Assembly (NCBI GenBank): GCA_026400535.1
Contig: JAPLOU010000059.1
Coordinates: 1-40,541, forward strand
Direction: 5' to 3'
Source: Hyphomicrobiales bacterium
Lineage (GTDB): Bacteria > Pseudomonadota > Alphaproteobacteria > Rhizobiales > Beijerinckiaceae
Length of the DNA: 40,541 bases
Each line of letters starts with the position of its first letter. The first letter of the stretch is position 1. A program made the position numbers and the translations under genes. Under the pieces are notes generated by a model. The model searched no databases and was not told the origin of the DNA. It saw nothing but the letters and a program-made list of their open reading frames with translations. This document shows positions 24,987 through 32,758 of this stretch, piece after piece.

Positions 24987-25649
24987 ATGCAGGCGTTGAG
25001 TTCAGGCGTGCCCTCGAGCCGTCATTGGGTGAGGTGCCTCGGCGTTGCGGCGGTGGTGCTGGCGCTGGGCGCCTGCGCGCCGGACGACAAGCCGGACCTT
25101 GCCTCACCAGCGACGTCGCCAGACCCGTCGTCGGCGAGCTTTGTCGGGTCCTCGGTCGCGCGCAGCGCTGAGGCCTCGCGCGCCCGTCCCTCCACAACTC
25201 GGTCCGAGCAGACCCATTACATCGAGTTCAGGTCGCGGTCCGCAGCGAGCTATGGTCACACCTTTGCGTCCGTGGGCAAGCTTGGGCCAGGCGACAGGAT
25301 CGAAACGACCGAGATCGTCGGTCTTCATCCTGCGACGGAAAGCGTTCTGCCCTGGATGATTGGCCATGTGTTGCCGGTCGTGTCCGAGACGGGCGCCAGC
25401 GATGGCGATACCGAAGAGGTGTACTGGACCGCCCGCTACCGTGTGCGCATGAACCAGCAGCGCTATGACGACCTCATGGTGCAGATCAGGCAATTGCAGG
25501 CCTCGTCGCCCGCGTGGCATGCTGTGTTCTACAACTGCAATGCCTTTGTCGGCGATATCGCCAAAAAGATGGGCCTCAAGACGCCTGAGAACACGTTGTT
25601 GTTTCCGAAGGAGTACATTGAGGAACTCGCGTCGTTGAACGGCGCATGA
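24987..25649 (+). CDS. Lipoprotein with a permuted-papain-like (PPPDE/LRAT-type) His...Cys pattern
   Basis: From ATG 24987 the product has 220 residues; an ATG at 24972 would add five. CLGVAAVVLALGAC supplies a lipobox, with Cys30 as the lipidation site, followed by a disordered Ser/Pro/Ala linker (about 31-75). The folded domain begins THYIEFRSRSAASYGHTFASVGKL and ends WHAVFYNCNAFVGDIAKKMGL. His91 in a YGHTF motif precedes Cys184 in a YNCNAF motif. This order, and the NCNxF(x)xxIA helix, resembles PPPDE/DeSI and LRAT-type circularly permuted papain-fold cysteine hydrolases. The assignment is inference from motif pattern; similar proteins are usually labelled hypothetical. The L,D-transpeptidase gene follows 25 bases downstream, so a cell-envelope role is likely. 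Confidence 0.7.
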   Translation: MQALSSGVPSSRHWVRCLGVAAVVLALGACAPDDKPDLASPATSPDPSSASFVGSSVARSAEASRARPSTTRSEQTHYIEFRSRSAASYGHTFASVGKLGPGDRIETTEIVGLHPATESVLPWMIGHVLPVVSETGASDGDTEEVYWTARYRVRMNQQRYDDLMVQIRQLQASSPAWHAVFYNCNAFVGDIAKKMGLKTPENTLLFPKEYIEELASLNGA

Positions 25650-25674
25650 TCAATTTCAACGTGTGAGGTGACTG

Positions 25675-26337
25675 ATGCATACGATCGCTGCCCGCCTGGC
25701 TGTCCTGTCCCTTGCCGCCGCCACCCTCGCCGGGTGTGCAGGCTCTTCTGATCTGGCCGGGTTCGGCTCTGCGGCCGGGCGCCCGAGCGACTACAGCAGC
25801 CTGCCCTCGAGCGGCCATCTGGTCGCCTCCGCCACCGGCACCACCATTCCTGAAAGTCTGCTGGACGTGCGCCGCCAGGCCATGAATGTCGGCGCCTCGC
25901 GCGGCGCTTCGGTCGCCTATGCGGGCAAAGAGCCGGCCGGAACGATCGTCATCGAGCAGTCGCGACAGTCCCTCTACTTTGTCGAGGGGGACGGCAAGGC
26001 GATCCGCTACAACGTTGCGATCGGCAAGGTTGAGAACCAGTGGGCCGGGATCTCGCAGGTCCTCGCCGTGCATCTGCAGCCGGGCTGGACGCCGCCGGAA
26101 TCGATGCGCCGTCCGGGCGCCGATCCCTCCGCGATGATTCCCAGCGGCGCGCCCAACAATCCGATGGGCATCGGCGCCCTGACATTGGCCGGAGGCGACT
26201 ACGCCATTCATGGCACGAACCGCCCGGACACGATCGGGCGGGCCGTCTCGGGCGGCTGCTTCCGCATGCTGAACGAAGATATTGCCGATCTGATGCGCCG
26301 CGTCCGCGTCGGCACGAGGGTCGTCGTCAACCGCTGA
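25675..26337 (+). CDS. L,D-transpeptidase lipoprotein (YkuD family)
   Basis: A 220-residue protein with a lipoprotein signal (lipobox LAGC, Cys21), a short linker, and a YkuD domain beginning EPAGTIVIEQSRQSLYFVEGDGKAIRYNVAIGK. The active-site segment is HGTNRPDTIGRAVSGGCFRM, with His179 and nucleophile Cys195. The family consensus is S-x-G-C-I-R-M; Phe replaces Ile here, a conservative-looking change next to the catalytic Cys. It would act in the periplasm on peptidoglycan stem peptides. It shares overall design with the enzyme at 15784 but is lipid-anchored rather than freely secreted. It is probably co-transcribed with the preceding lipoprotein gene. Confidence 0.93.
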   Translation: MHTIAARLAVLSLAAATLAGCAGSSDLAGFGSAAGRPSDYSSLPSSGHLVASATGTTIPESLLDVRRQAMNVGASRGASVAYAGKEPAGTIVIEQSRQSLYFVEGDGKAIRYNVAIGKVENQWAGISQVLAVHLQPGWTPPESMRRPGADPSAMIPSGAPNNPMGIGALTLAGGDYAIHGTNRPDTIGRAVSGGCFRMLNEDIADLMRRVRVGTRVVVNR

Positions 26338-26401
26338 CCTCGCTGAGGCGACTGGAGCCTGCCAGTCGAGCCTGACGGCCTGCCGGAGTGCCACGCGTCA
26401 A

Positions 26402-27487
26402 ATGACCAGTTCCGCCTTCAAGACATCGCTCATCCGCCAGTTCGGCTCCCCGGCAGTCGTGATCGACCTTGACGTGGTCGAGGCCAACATCGCCCGCGTC
26501 CAGGCTGCTTGCGATGCGGCCGGGGTTGCGAACCGCCCGCACATCAAGACCCACAAGAGCCCACGGATTGCCGCCATGCAGCGCGAGGCCGGGGCGCGCG
26601 GCATCACCTGCCAGAAGCTCGGCGAGGCGGAGGTGATGGCCGCCGGCGGCCTCGACGACATCCTGATCAGCTACAACATCCTTGGCGAAGACAAGATGGC
26701 GCGGCTCGGCGGGCTTCTGCGCGGGACCCTCGTCACGGTCGCCGCCGACAATCCTGTCACGATTGCGGGCCTGCCGGTGGCGGGCGAGATCGCCGGGCGC
26801 CCCCTGCCTGTGGTGGTCGAGTGCGACACCGGTCGCAAGCGGGCCGGGGTCGAGACGCCGGGCGAGGCCATCGCGCTGGCCCGACAGATCGCGGCATCGC
26901 CGCATCTGACCTTTGCCGGCCTTCTGATGTATCCGCCCGAGGATCGCTGGCCCCAGACGCAGGCCTTCGTGGATGACGTCCGCGCCGCCTTGCGCGCAGA
27001 CGGACTGGAGCTGAACATCGTCTCGACAGGCGGCACGCCCAACATGGCCAATCTCGGCCAACTCAAGGGCGCCACGGAGCATCGCGCCGGGACCTACATC
27101 TTCAATGACCGTATGATGATGGCCTGCGGGCAGGCCACGCTGGCCGACTGCGCGCTGCAGGTCTACGCCACCGTGGTCAGCCGCGCTGCGCCCGAGCGCG
27201 GCATCCTCGATTCAGGCTCGAAGACGCTGACCGCTGATCCGGGCGGCGGCCTCGACGGCTATGGCTACATCATCGAGCATCCGCAGGCGCGCATCCACAA
27301 GTTCGCCGAGGAGCACGGCTTTCTCGATCTCGGCGCCTGCAACGAGCGCCCCGGCGTCGGCGATATCGTGCGGATCATTCCCAACCACGTCTGCGTCGTC
27401 TGCAACATGGTCGACCGCTATGTCGCCGTGCGCGGCGAGACGATCATTGGCGAGATCCCTGTCGCGGCGCGCGGACGGCTGAGCTGA
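26402..27487 (+). CDS. PLP enzyme of the D-threonine aldolase / D-serine dehydratase family
   Basis: A 361-residue cytoplasmic protein starting at ATG 26402. The N-terminal alanine-racemase-like barrel contains TPAVVIDLD-like SPAVVIDLDVVEANI and RPHIKTHKSP, in which Lys49 should bind pyridoxal phosphate. The barrel continues through VVVECDTGRKRAGVETP and STGGTPNM. The C-terminal domain includes PNHVCVVCNMVD; His329 and Cys331 match the metal-binding His-x-Cys pair of D-threonine aldolase and D-serine dehydratase. Such enzymes cleave D-beta-hydroxy amino acids to glycine and an aldehyde or dehydrate D-serine. Which of these applies is not decidable. The ABC importer genes converge on its 3' end. 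Confidence 0.87.
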   Translation: MTSSAFKTSLIRQFGSPAVVIDLDVVEANIARVQAACDAAGVANRPHIKTHKSPRIAAMQREAGARGITCQKLGEAEVMAAGGLDDILISYNILGEDKMARLGGLLRGTLVTVAADNPVTIAGLPVAGEIAGRPLPVVVECDTGRKRAGVETPGEAIALARQIAASPHLTFAGLLMYPPEDRWPQTQAFVDDVRAALRADGLELNIVSTGGTPNMANLGQLKGATEHRAGTYIFNDRMMMACGQATLADCALQVYATVVSRAAPERGILDSGSKTLTADPGGGLDGYGYIIEHPQARIHKFAEEHGFLDLGACNERPGVGDIVRIIPNHVCVVCNMVDRYVAVRGETIIGEIPVAARGRLS

Positions 27488-27504
27488 GGTCGTCGGCCTT
27501 CGCC

Positions 27505-28392
27505 TCAATTCTCCCGCTTGATCGCGCTTTCATGCCATTTGCGCAGGAACATGTGGCTGATCCAGCTCGTCAGCAGGAAGATGGCGATCCCGGTCACCGA
27601 GATCATGATCAGGGCCGCGAACATGCGCGGGATGCGCAACTGGTAGCCTGATTCCAGAATGCGGTAGGCAAGGCCCGAGGCGCTGCCGCCAGAGCCGGCC
27701 ACGAACTCGGCCACGACGGCGCCGATCAGCGCAAGGCCGCCGGAAATCTTCAGACCACCGAGAAAGTACGGCATGGCAGCGGGCAACCTGAGATGGCGCA
27801 GCGTCTGCCAGCGATTGGCCTTGTAGAGTTGGAACAGGTTGACGAGGTTGTGGTCTGCCGAGTTCAGCCCGAGGATGGTGTTCGACAGGATCGGGAAGAA
27901 GGCCACGATCCAGGCACAGATCAGCAAGGAGAGGTTGATGTCGCCGACCCAGATGATGATCAGCGGCGCAATCGACACCACCGGCGTGACCTGCAGGATC
28001 ACCGCATAGGGAAACAGGCTCATCTCCAGCCATTTCGACTGGGTGAAGACGATGGCGAGCGCCACCCCGACCGTGACAGCGGCGATCAGCGCGGCAAAGG
28101 TGATGCGCAGCGTGATCCAGAGCGAGCCGGAGAGCGTGCCCCAGTCGGCAATGAGCGTTTTCGCGATCAGCCAGGGTCCGGGCAACACATAGTGCGGAAT
28201 CTGCCGGTACTGGACAATCCATTCCCAGAACCCGAGCGCAACGATGCCGATGATGATGGGAGCAAGGATGCCTGGCCAGGTGCTTTTGGCGATGCCGAGG
28301 ATGCGGTCTTCCTGAACGAAGATCGGCCTGTTCTCGGCGTCGGTCCCCGAATCCTGGGGAACGGACTGTGGGCTGATGGTCAGGTCGGTCAT
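27505..28392 (-). CDS. ABC transporter permease (nitrate/taurine/NMT1-type importer)
   Basis: Starting at the ATG at 28392 (MTDLTISPQSVPQ), which overlaps the stop of the ATPase gene, gives 295 residues. A cytoplasmic N terminus is followed by about six membrane helices. The cytoplasmic loop LRHLRLPAAMPYFLGGLKISGGLALIGAVVAEF carries the EAA-type motif (G at the helix turn, then I/L-x-LP) that contacts the ATPase. The overall pattern is of the BPD_transp_1 family in SsuC/TauC/ThiX-like importers. It works with the ATPase at 28389 and the binding protein at 29201, all co-oriented and overlapping. Hydrophobic segments and length are normal. Confidence 0.93.
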   Translation of the reverse strand: MTDLTISPQSVPQDSGTDAENRPIFVQEDRILGIAKSTWPGILAPIIIGIVALGFWEWIVQYRQIPHYVLPGPWLIAKTLIADWGTLSGSLWITLRITFAALIAAVTVGVALAIVFTQSKWLEMSLFPYAVILQVTPVVSIAPLIIIWVGDINLSLLICAWIVAFFPILSNTILGLNSADHNLVNLFQLYKANRWQTLRHLRLPAAMPYFLGGLKISGGLALIGAVVAEFVAGSGGSASGLAYRILESGYQLRIPRMFAALIMISVTGIAIFLLTSWISHMFLRKWHESAIKREN

Positions 28393-29204
28393 CCGTGCAT
28401 GGCCTTTCCAAGTGCATTCGATGCCATGCGGCACAGGTCGGCATACTGCGCTGAGGTGCGGAACAACGCGTCGCGCGGATGGGGCGCGTCGACGGTCAGG
28501 TCCGCCATGATGCGGCCGGGCCTGGCCGCCATGACGACGATCCGCTGCGACAGGTAGACCGATTCGAACACCGAATGGGTCACGAACACGGCGGTGAAGC
28601 GCTGCTCCCACCACAGTTTCAGCAGGTCGTCATTAAGCTTGTGGCGGGTGATTTCATCCAGCGCGGCGAAGGGCTCGTCCATCAACAGGATCGACGGCCT
28701 CGTCACGAGTGCGCGTGCGATCGACACGCGCATCTTCATTCCGCCGGAGAGTTCGCGCGGATAGGAGCCCTCGAAGCCCTTGAGCCCGACGAGGGCCAGC
28801 ATGGTGGCGGAGGTCGCCTCGGCCTTGTGCCTGTCGACGCCCTTCAGCGTGAGCGGCAGCATCACATTCTTGAGCGTCGTCGCCCAGGGCATCAGCGTCG
28901 GCTCCTGGAATACGAAGCCAAGATCAGGTTCGGCATGGCCATCGGCGTCATGCGCCGAGGTCGGCCAGTCGATCACACCCCGCGAGGGGTCCCCGAGCCC
29001 TGAGATCATGCGCAGCAGCGTGGACTTGCCGCAACCGGACGGGCCGAGCAGGCTGACGAACTCGCCACGCGCCAGGTCAAGATTGACGTCACGAACGGCG
29101 ATCGTGCCATTGGCAAACTGCTTCGAGACGTCACGGATCGCGACGAGCGGGCGCGGCTTGTGCCCCGCGCCCGCTCCGGTTGTCATGTCGGGCGCAGCAG
29201 TCAA
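28389..29204 (-). CDS. ABC transporter ATP-binding protein (nitrate/taurine-type)
   Basis: A 271-residue cytoplasmic ATPase. All core motifs are present: Walker A GPSGCGKST, Q-loop in FVFQEPTLMPWATT, signature LSGGMKMR, Walker B ILLMDEPFAALDE and the switch His in VFVTHSVFESVYLSQRI. The LMPW element after the Q-loop is typical of SsuB/TauB/ThiZ-like ATPases. The first Met (29204) overlaps the binding-protein stop; a second Met six codons on (29186) is an alternative. It energises uptake with the permease at 27505. The start and stop overlaps on both sides indicate a tightly coupled three-gene operon. Confidence 0.95.
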   Translation of the reverse strand: MTAAPDMTTGAGAGHKPRPLVAIRDVSKQFANGTIAVRDVNLDLARGEFVSLLGPSGCGKSTLLRMISGLGDPSRGVIDWPTSAHDADGHAEPDLGFVFQEPTLMPWATTLKNVMLPLTLKGVDRHKAEATSATMLALVGLKGFEGSYPRELSGGMKMRVSIARALVTRPSILLMDEPFAALDEITRHKLNDDLLKLWWEQRFTAVFVTHSVFESVYLSQRIVVMAARPGRIMADLTVDAPHPRDALFRTSAQYADLCRMASNALGKAMHG

Positions 29205-30229
29205 GCGCCGACGCCCTTGTTGATGAATTCGAGACTATAGGCCTTCTTGATGTCGAGCCCGGTCGGGAACACACCGGTCGCTGCCATCGTCTCATAGAAG
29301 GACTTCCAGCGCTCGTCCGTCATGGCGCCGACGCCCAGCTTGAGCGCGTCGCCGGAGCGCACGATGCCGCGCTCGTTCATGACCTTGATCGCATAGGCGA
29401 TCTTGTCGTCGGACATGTCCGGGTTATCCTTCTTGATCAGGGCGTTGGCCGCCTCGATGGCCGGGCCACCCTTCATATACTCCGCCCAGCCCTCGAGTGA
29501 AGCGGTCACGAAACGCTGCACCAGATCCTTCTTTTCGGCCACCATCTTGTTCGAGATGTTGATGGTGGTGTTGTAGTTCTCGAAGCCGGCGTCGGCGATC
29601 AGGTGCACGACCGGGTTCACGCCGCCCTGCTGGATGGCGTAGGGCTCGGAGGACAGGAAGCCCTGCTGGGACATCTGCTTGTCGGCCAGGAATGGCGCCA
29701 TGTTGAAGGTGTAGGGCCGGGCCTGCTCGTCGGTGAAGCCGAACTTGGATTTCAGGAACGGCCAGAAGCTGGTGCGGCCGGCGGCGCCGATCAGGATCGG
29801 CTTGCCCTTGAGCGCGGCCAGGCTGTCATGGCCGACACCGGGATGGGAGATGATGACCTGCGGATCCTTCTGGAAGATCGAGGCGATGCACATGTACGGA
29901 ATGCCTTCGCGCACATAGTTGATGGCTTCGAACGAGTTCGACATGATCATGTCGACCCGGCCGCCAAGGAGCAGCGCGGATGGGTTCTGCTGTGGCCCGC
30001 CCATGCGGATGTCGGCGTCAATGCCATACTTCCGATAGATGCCGGCGGCGACGGCATGATAGAAGCCGCCGTGCTCGGCCTGGGCGCGCCAGTTGGTCTG
30101 ATAGCTGACCTTGTCCAGGGTCTGGGCGTTGACACTGCGGCCCGGGACGGGGAGCAGGACGGATGCGCCGGCGCCGCCGATGAGGCCCAGCGCAGCGCGG
30201 CGGTCGATACGGAACTTCGACGTGGTCAT
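29201..30229 (-). CDS. ABC transporter substrate-binding protein (NMT1/THI5-like)
   Basis: A 342-residue periplasmic protein with a twin-arginine-like signal (SKFRIDRRAALGLIGGAGASVLLPVPGRSVNA). The mature part begins DKVSYQTNWRAQAEHGGFYHAVAAGIYRKYGIDADIRMGGPQQNPSALLLGGRVDMIMSN, the typical opening of the NMT1/THI5-like solute-binding fold. The aromatic and acidic residues around the first strand recall binders of small heterocycles and sulfonates. Known relatives bind thiamine pyrimidines, riboflavin precursors, nitrate and taurine. No TPP riboswitch is visible upstream, so thiamine-type control is not supported. It is the first gene of the importer operon and is divergent from the damaged FAD oxidase gene. 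Confidence 0.92.
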   Translation of the reverse strand: MTTSKFRIDRRAALGLIGGAGASVLLPVPGRSVNAQTLDKVSYQTNWRAQAEHGGFYHAVAAGIYRKYGIDADIRMGGPQQNPSALLLGGRVDMIMSNSFEAINYVREGIPYMCIASIFQKDPQVIISHPGVGHDSLAALKGKPILIGAAGRTSFWPFLKSKFGFTDEQARPYTFNMAPFLADKQMSQQGFLSSEPYAIQQGGVNPVVHLIADAGFENYNTTINISNKMVAEKKDLVQRFVTASLEGWAEYMKGGPAIEAANALIKKDNPDMSDDKIAYAIKVMNERGIVRSGDALKLGVGAMTDERWKSFYETMAATGVFPTGLDIKKAYSLEFINKGVGA

Positions 30230-30545
30230 GGGTGAAACACCTCATCTGTTGCGGCAGCCCGACAGTGCGGCGCGCGGGTTGAACGGGTCCGTCCGGCCTT
30301 GGCCGGGCAGCGAGCGCAAGGACAGCAATCGCCGTGCCACCATATGTGGTTCCGCCCGCCATGATCTAGAGCCATCTTGCTTAAATCGAAGGCAGAGCTT
30401 TGCTGGAAAAACAATCAGATTGCGGATCGGTTTGCGGTGCATTTTCCATGGCCCTCGATATAGTCCGCCATCTGGCCGGCTCGTCGCTGGCTCCCACGCG
30501 CATGCCTCGCGCCATCGCCCGCGCGCTTGAGAAGGATCATCAACG
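30230..30545. other. Divergent promoter region between the ABC importer and the FAD oxidase
   Basis: These 316 bases should hold promoters in both directions. The segment around 30365-30440 is AT-richer than its flanks. A GC-rich inverted repeat, GGCCTTGGCC, lies at 30295-30304. I searched by eye for a TPP riboswitch, other conserved leaders and small genes and found none. Confidence 0.45.
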
Positions 30546-31911
30546 ATGAATGTCGCGACGAAAGCCACGCCGGACGCCACCTCCCGCTATGACATCGCCG
30601 GCTTCATCGCTGACATGGGCGATGTGCCCGTAATCACCGAGATGCAGAGCGTGCGCCGCCGCTCGCGTGATTTCTTCTGGTATTCGCCGATCCTGAATGC
30701 GCAGCTGCATGGCAAGAGCGCCGACATCATCGCCTGCCCACGCGACGAGGCCGATGTGATCCGTATTGCCGCCTCCTGCGCCAAGCGCCGCATTCCGCTG
30801 ACCGTTCGTGCCGGCGCGACCGGCAACTACGGCCAGGCCGTTCCGCTCGAGGGCGGGGTCCTGCTCGATATCTCCGGCCTGAACGCCATCGCGTGGCACA
30901 GGCCCGGCGTCGTACGCGTCGGTGCGGGCGCGCGGATGGACGCGATGGACGCCCAGCTCCGGCCGACCGGATGGGAACTGCGGATGCACCCCTCCACCAA
31001 GCGCATGGCCACAATCGGCGGTTTTGTCGCCGGCGGCTCGGGCGGCATCGGTTCGGTCACCTATGGGGGGCTGCGCGAGCCGGGCAACATCATTGCCGCC
31101 CGGATTGTCACCGTGGAGGAAACGCCGCGCGTGATCGAGTTGCGCGCCGAGGCTGCGCAATTCGTGAACCGCGCCTATGGCACCACCGGCATCATCACGG
31201 CGCTGGAGATGCCGACCGCGCCGGCCTGGCCATGGATCGATCTCGTCATCGCCTTCGATGATTTCGAGACGGCGATGCAGGTCGGCCAGGAGGTTGCGCT
31301 GGCGGACGGCGTGGTCAAGAAGCTGCTCACCCCGATCGCCTGGCCGCTGCCATCCTACTTCAAGGAGTTGCCGCACGCCTTCCCGGAGGGCAAGAACGTG
31401 CTGGTCGCGATGATTGCGGAAGCCTCGGATGATCCTCGGCAACCGCGGCACCATCACCCATGAAGCGCCGAACGAGGAGGCGCCCGGCAAGCTGCCGATC
31501 TACGAGTTCACCTGGAACCACACCACCTTGCAGGCGCTGAAGATCGACCGCACGGTGACCTATCTCCAATGCCTGTTCCCGCACGACCGGCTGATCCCGT
31601 CAGTGCTGCAGATGCGCGACCTGTTCCCTGGCGAGGTCATCGCGCATTGCGAGTTCATCCGCTTTGGCGGGCGCATGACCTGCTCGGCCCTGCCGCTGAT
31701 CCTCTACAAGGACCCGGAGCGGCTCAACGAGATCATCCGTCTCCACGAGGCCAACGGCGTCTTCATCGCCAATCCCCATGTCTACACGCTGGAGGATGGC
31801 AGCCGCCACAAGCGCGCCGATGTCGACCAGCTTGCGTTCAAGCACGATGTCGACCCCTACGGCCTGCTCAACCCCGGCAAGATGCGGACCTTCGTGCCGA
31901 AGTCCGCCTGA
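30546..31911 (+). pseudogene. FAD-linked oxidase (FAD_binding_4), interrupted by a frameshift
   Basis: Two adjacent frames together encode one protein of about 455 residues. The first frame (30546-31463) has the FAD-binding PCMH-type domain: CPRDEADVIRIAASCAKRRIPLTVRAGATGNYGQ, then LDISGLNAI and GGFVAGGSGGIGSVTYGGL. It runs normally to VAMIAEAS near 31428 and then into unrelated sequence. The homologous C-terminal part resumes in another frame as GNRGTITHEAPNEEAPGKLPIYEFTWNHTTL from about 31438 to the stop at 31911, ending PYGLLNPGKM as in related oxidases. The shift is equivalent to one extra base or, more likely because a few residues also seem missing, a small deletion. Relatives oxidise hydroxy acids, sugars or alcohols; the substrate is unknown. 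Either inactivated or a sequence error. Confidence 0.83.
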
Positions 31912-31962
31912 TCCTTGTGGCTGCGGCGAGGCGATCCGACCGTTCAGGCCTGATCGTTATCC

Positions 31963-32080
31963 GGAGTTTGTCCAAGGATGAAGGCGACAGATGTGTGCAC
32001 TGAAACTCCTCCTTCGACTGGCTCAGGATGAGGAGTGCGTGAAGCAAGAGCGTAGTGCTTCGCTGCGCTCGCGATGACGG
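31963..32080. repeat. Intergenic repeat-like element (REP/BIME-like)
   Basis: The gap between the oxidase and oxidoreductase genes contains GGAGTTT (31963-31969) matched by AAACTCC (32003-32009). It then has the segment CCTTCGACTGGCTCAGGATG (32011-32030), flanked by CTCCTC and GAGGAG, and a tail CTTCGCTGCGCTCGCGATGA around 32059-32078. Short motifs of the type CTTCGAC-x-x-GCTCAGGATGAGG recur between genes in many alphaproteobacterial genomes as dispersed palindromic repeats. Only one copy is visible in this window, so dispersal cannot be shown here. Confidence 0.5.
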
Positions 32081-32089
32081 AATCCCCGA

Positions 32090-32671
32090 ATGCGCGTCCT
32101 CTACCTCTACTGCCATCCACTTCCCGATAGCTTCCACGCCGCCATCCGCGATGAGGCCGTCGCGGGTCTCAAATCCGCCGGCCACGAGGCCGATCTGTGC
32201 GATCTCTACAAGGAGGGCTTCAACCCCGTGCTTTCGGAAGAGGGCAGGCGGCACTATCATGACACGGCCGTCAACCAGATGGGCCTCGAAGGCTATGTCG
32301 CGCGCCTCAAGGCGGCTGACGGGCTGGTGGTGCAGTTCCCGACCTGGTGCTTCGGCATGCCGGCCATGCTCAAGGGCTTCTTCGACCGACTGATCATGCC
32401 CGGCGTCGCCTTCGACATCTCCAACCCGGCGAAAGTGCAGTCTCTGCTGGCCTTCAGGCGGATCGCTGGCATCGCCACCTATGGCCGTCCGCGCTACATG
32501 GCGCTCTACATGGGCGATCCGCCCCGCAAGATCGTCAAGCGCTACCTCGGCTGGTATGCCGCCAAGGGCGCAAAGGTGGACTATCATGCGCTCTACCACC
32601 TCAATGTCGTCAGCGAGGCGAGGCGCAAGGGCTTCATCGCGGAGGTCGGCAGGCGGATGCGGGGGTGGTGA
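32090..32671 (+). CDS. NAD(P)H-dependent flavodoxin-fold oxidoreductase
   Basis: A 193-residue cytoplasmic protein starting at ATG 32090. It opens with the flavodoxin-like strand and phosphate loop MRVLYLYCHPLPDSFHAAIRDEAVAGLKSAGHEADLCDLY. It continues with ADGLVVQFPTWCFGMPAMLKGFFDRLIMPGVAF, the signature of the NQO1/KefF/YwrO family (P-x-W-x-x-x-P-A-x-L-K-G-x-x-D). These FMN or FAD enzymes reduce quinones or other electrophiles with NAD(P)H. The gene is intact, between two frameshifted genes in the same direction. A short REP-like region and no obvious ribosome-binding site precede the start. Confidence 0.9.
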   Translation: MRVLYLYCHPLPDSFHAAIRDEAVAGLKSAGHEADLCDLYKEGFNPVLSEEGRRHYHDTAVNQMGLEGYVARLKAADGLVVQFPTWCFGMPAMLKGFFDRLIMPGVAFDISNPAKVQSLLAFRRIAGIATYGRPRYMALYMGDPPRKIVKRYLGWYAAKGAKVDYHALYHLNVVSEARRKGFIAEVGRRMRGW

Positions 32672-32758
32672 TCACCGTAAGCGTCTCCGCTGGGCTTGAC
32701 CCGACCATTCGCGTCTTGCATCGCTCTGGGCCGACCGTTCACGCATTGGAGTCCCACC

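Noticed and set aside
30230..30545. Possible TPP riboswitch upstream of the NMT1/THI5-like binding-protein gene
   Set aside because: The conserved CTGAGA and ACCTGAT-type segments are absent on the minus strand of this gap; thiamine-specific control is therefore not supported.
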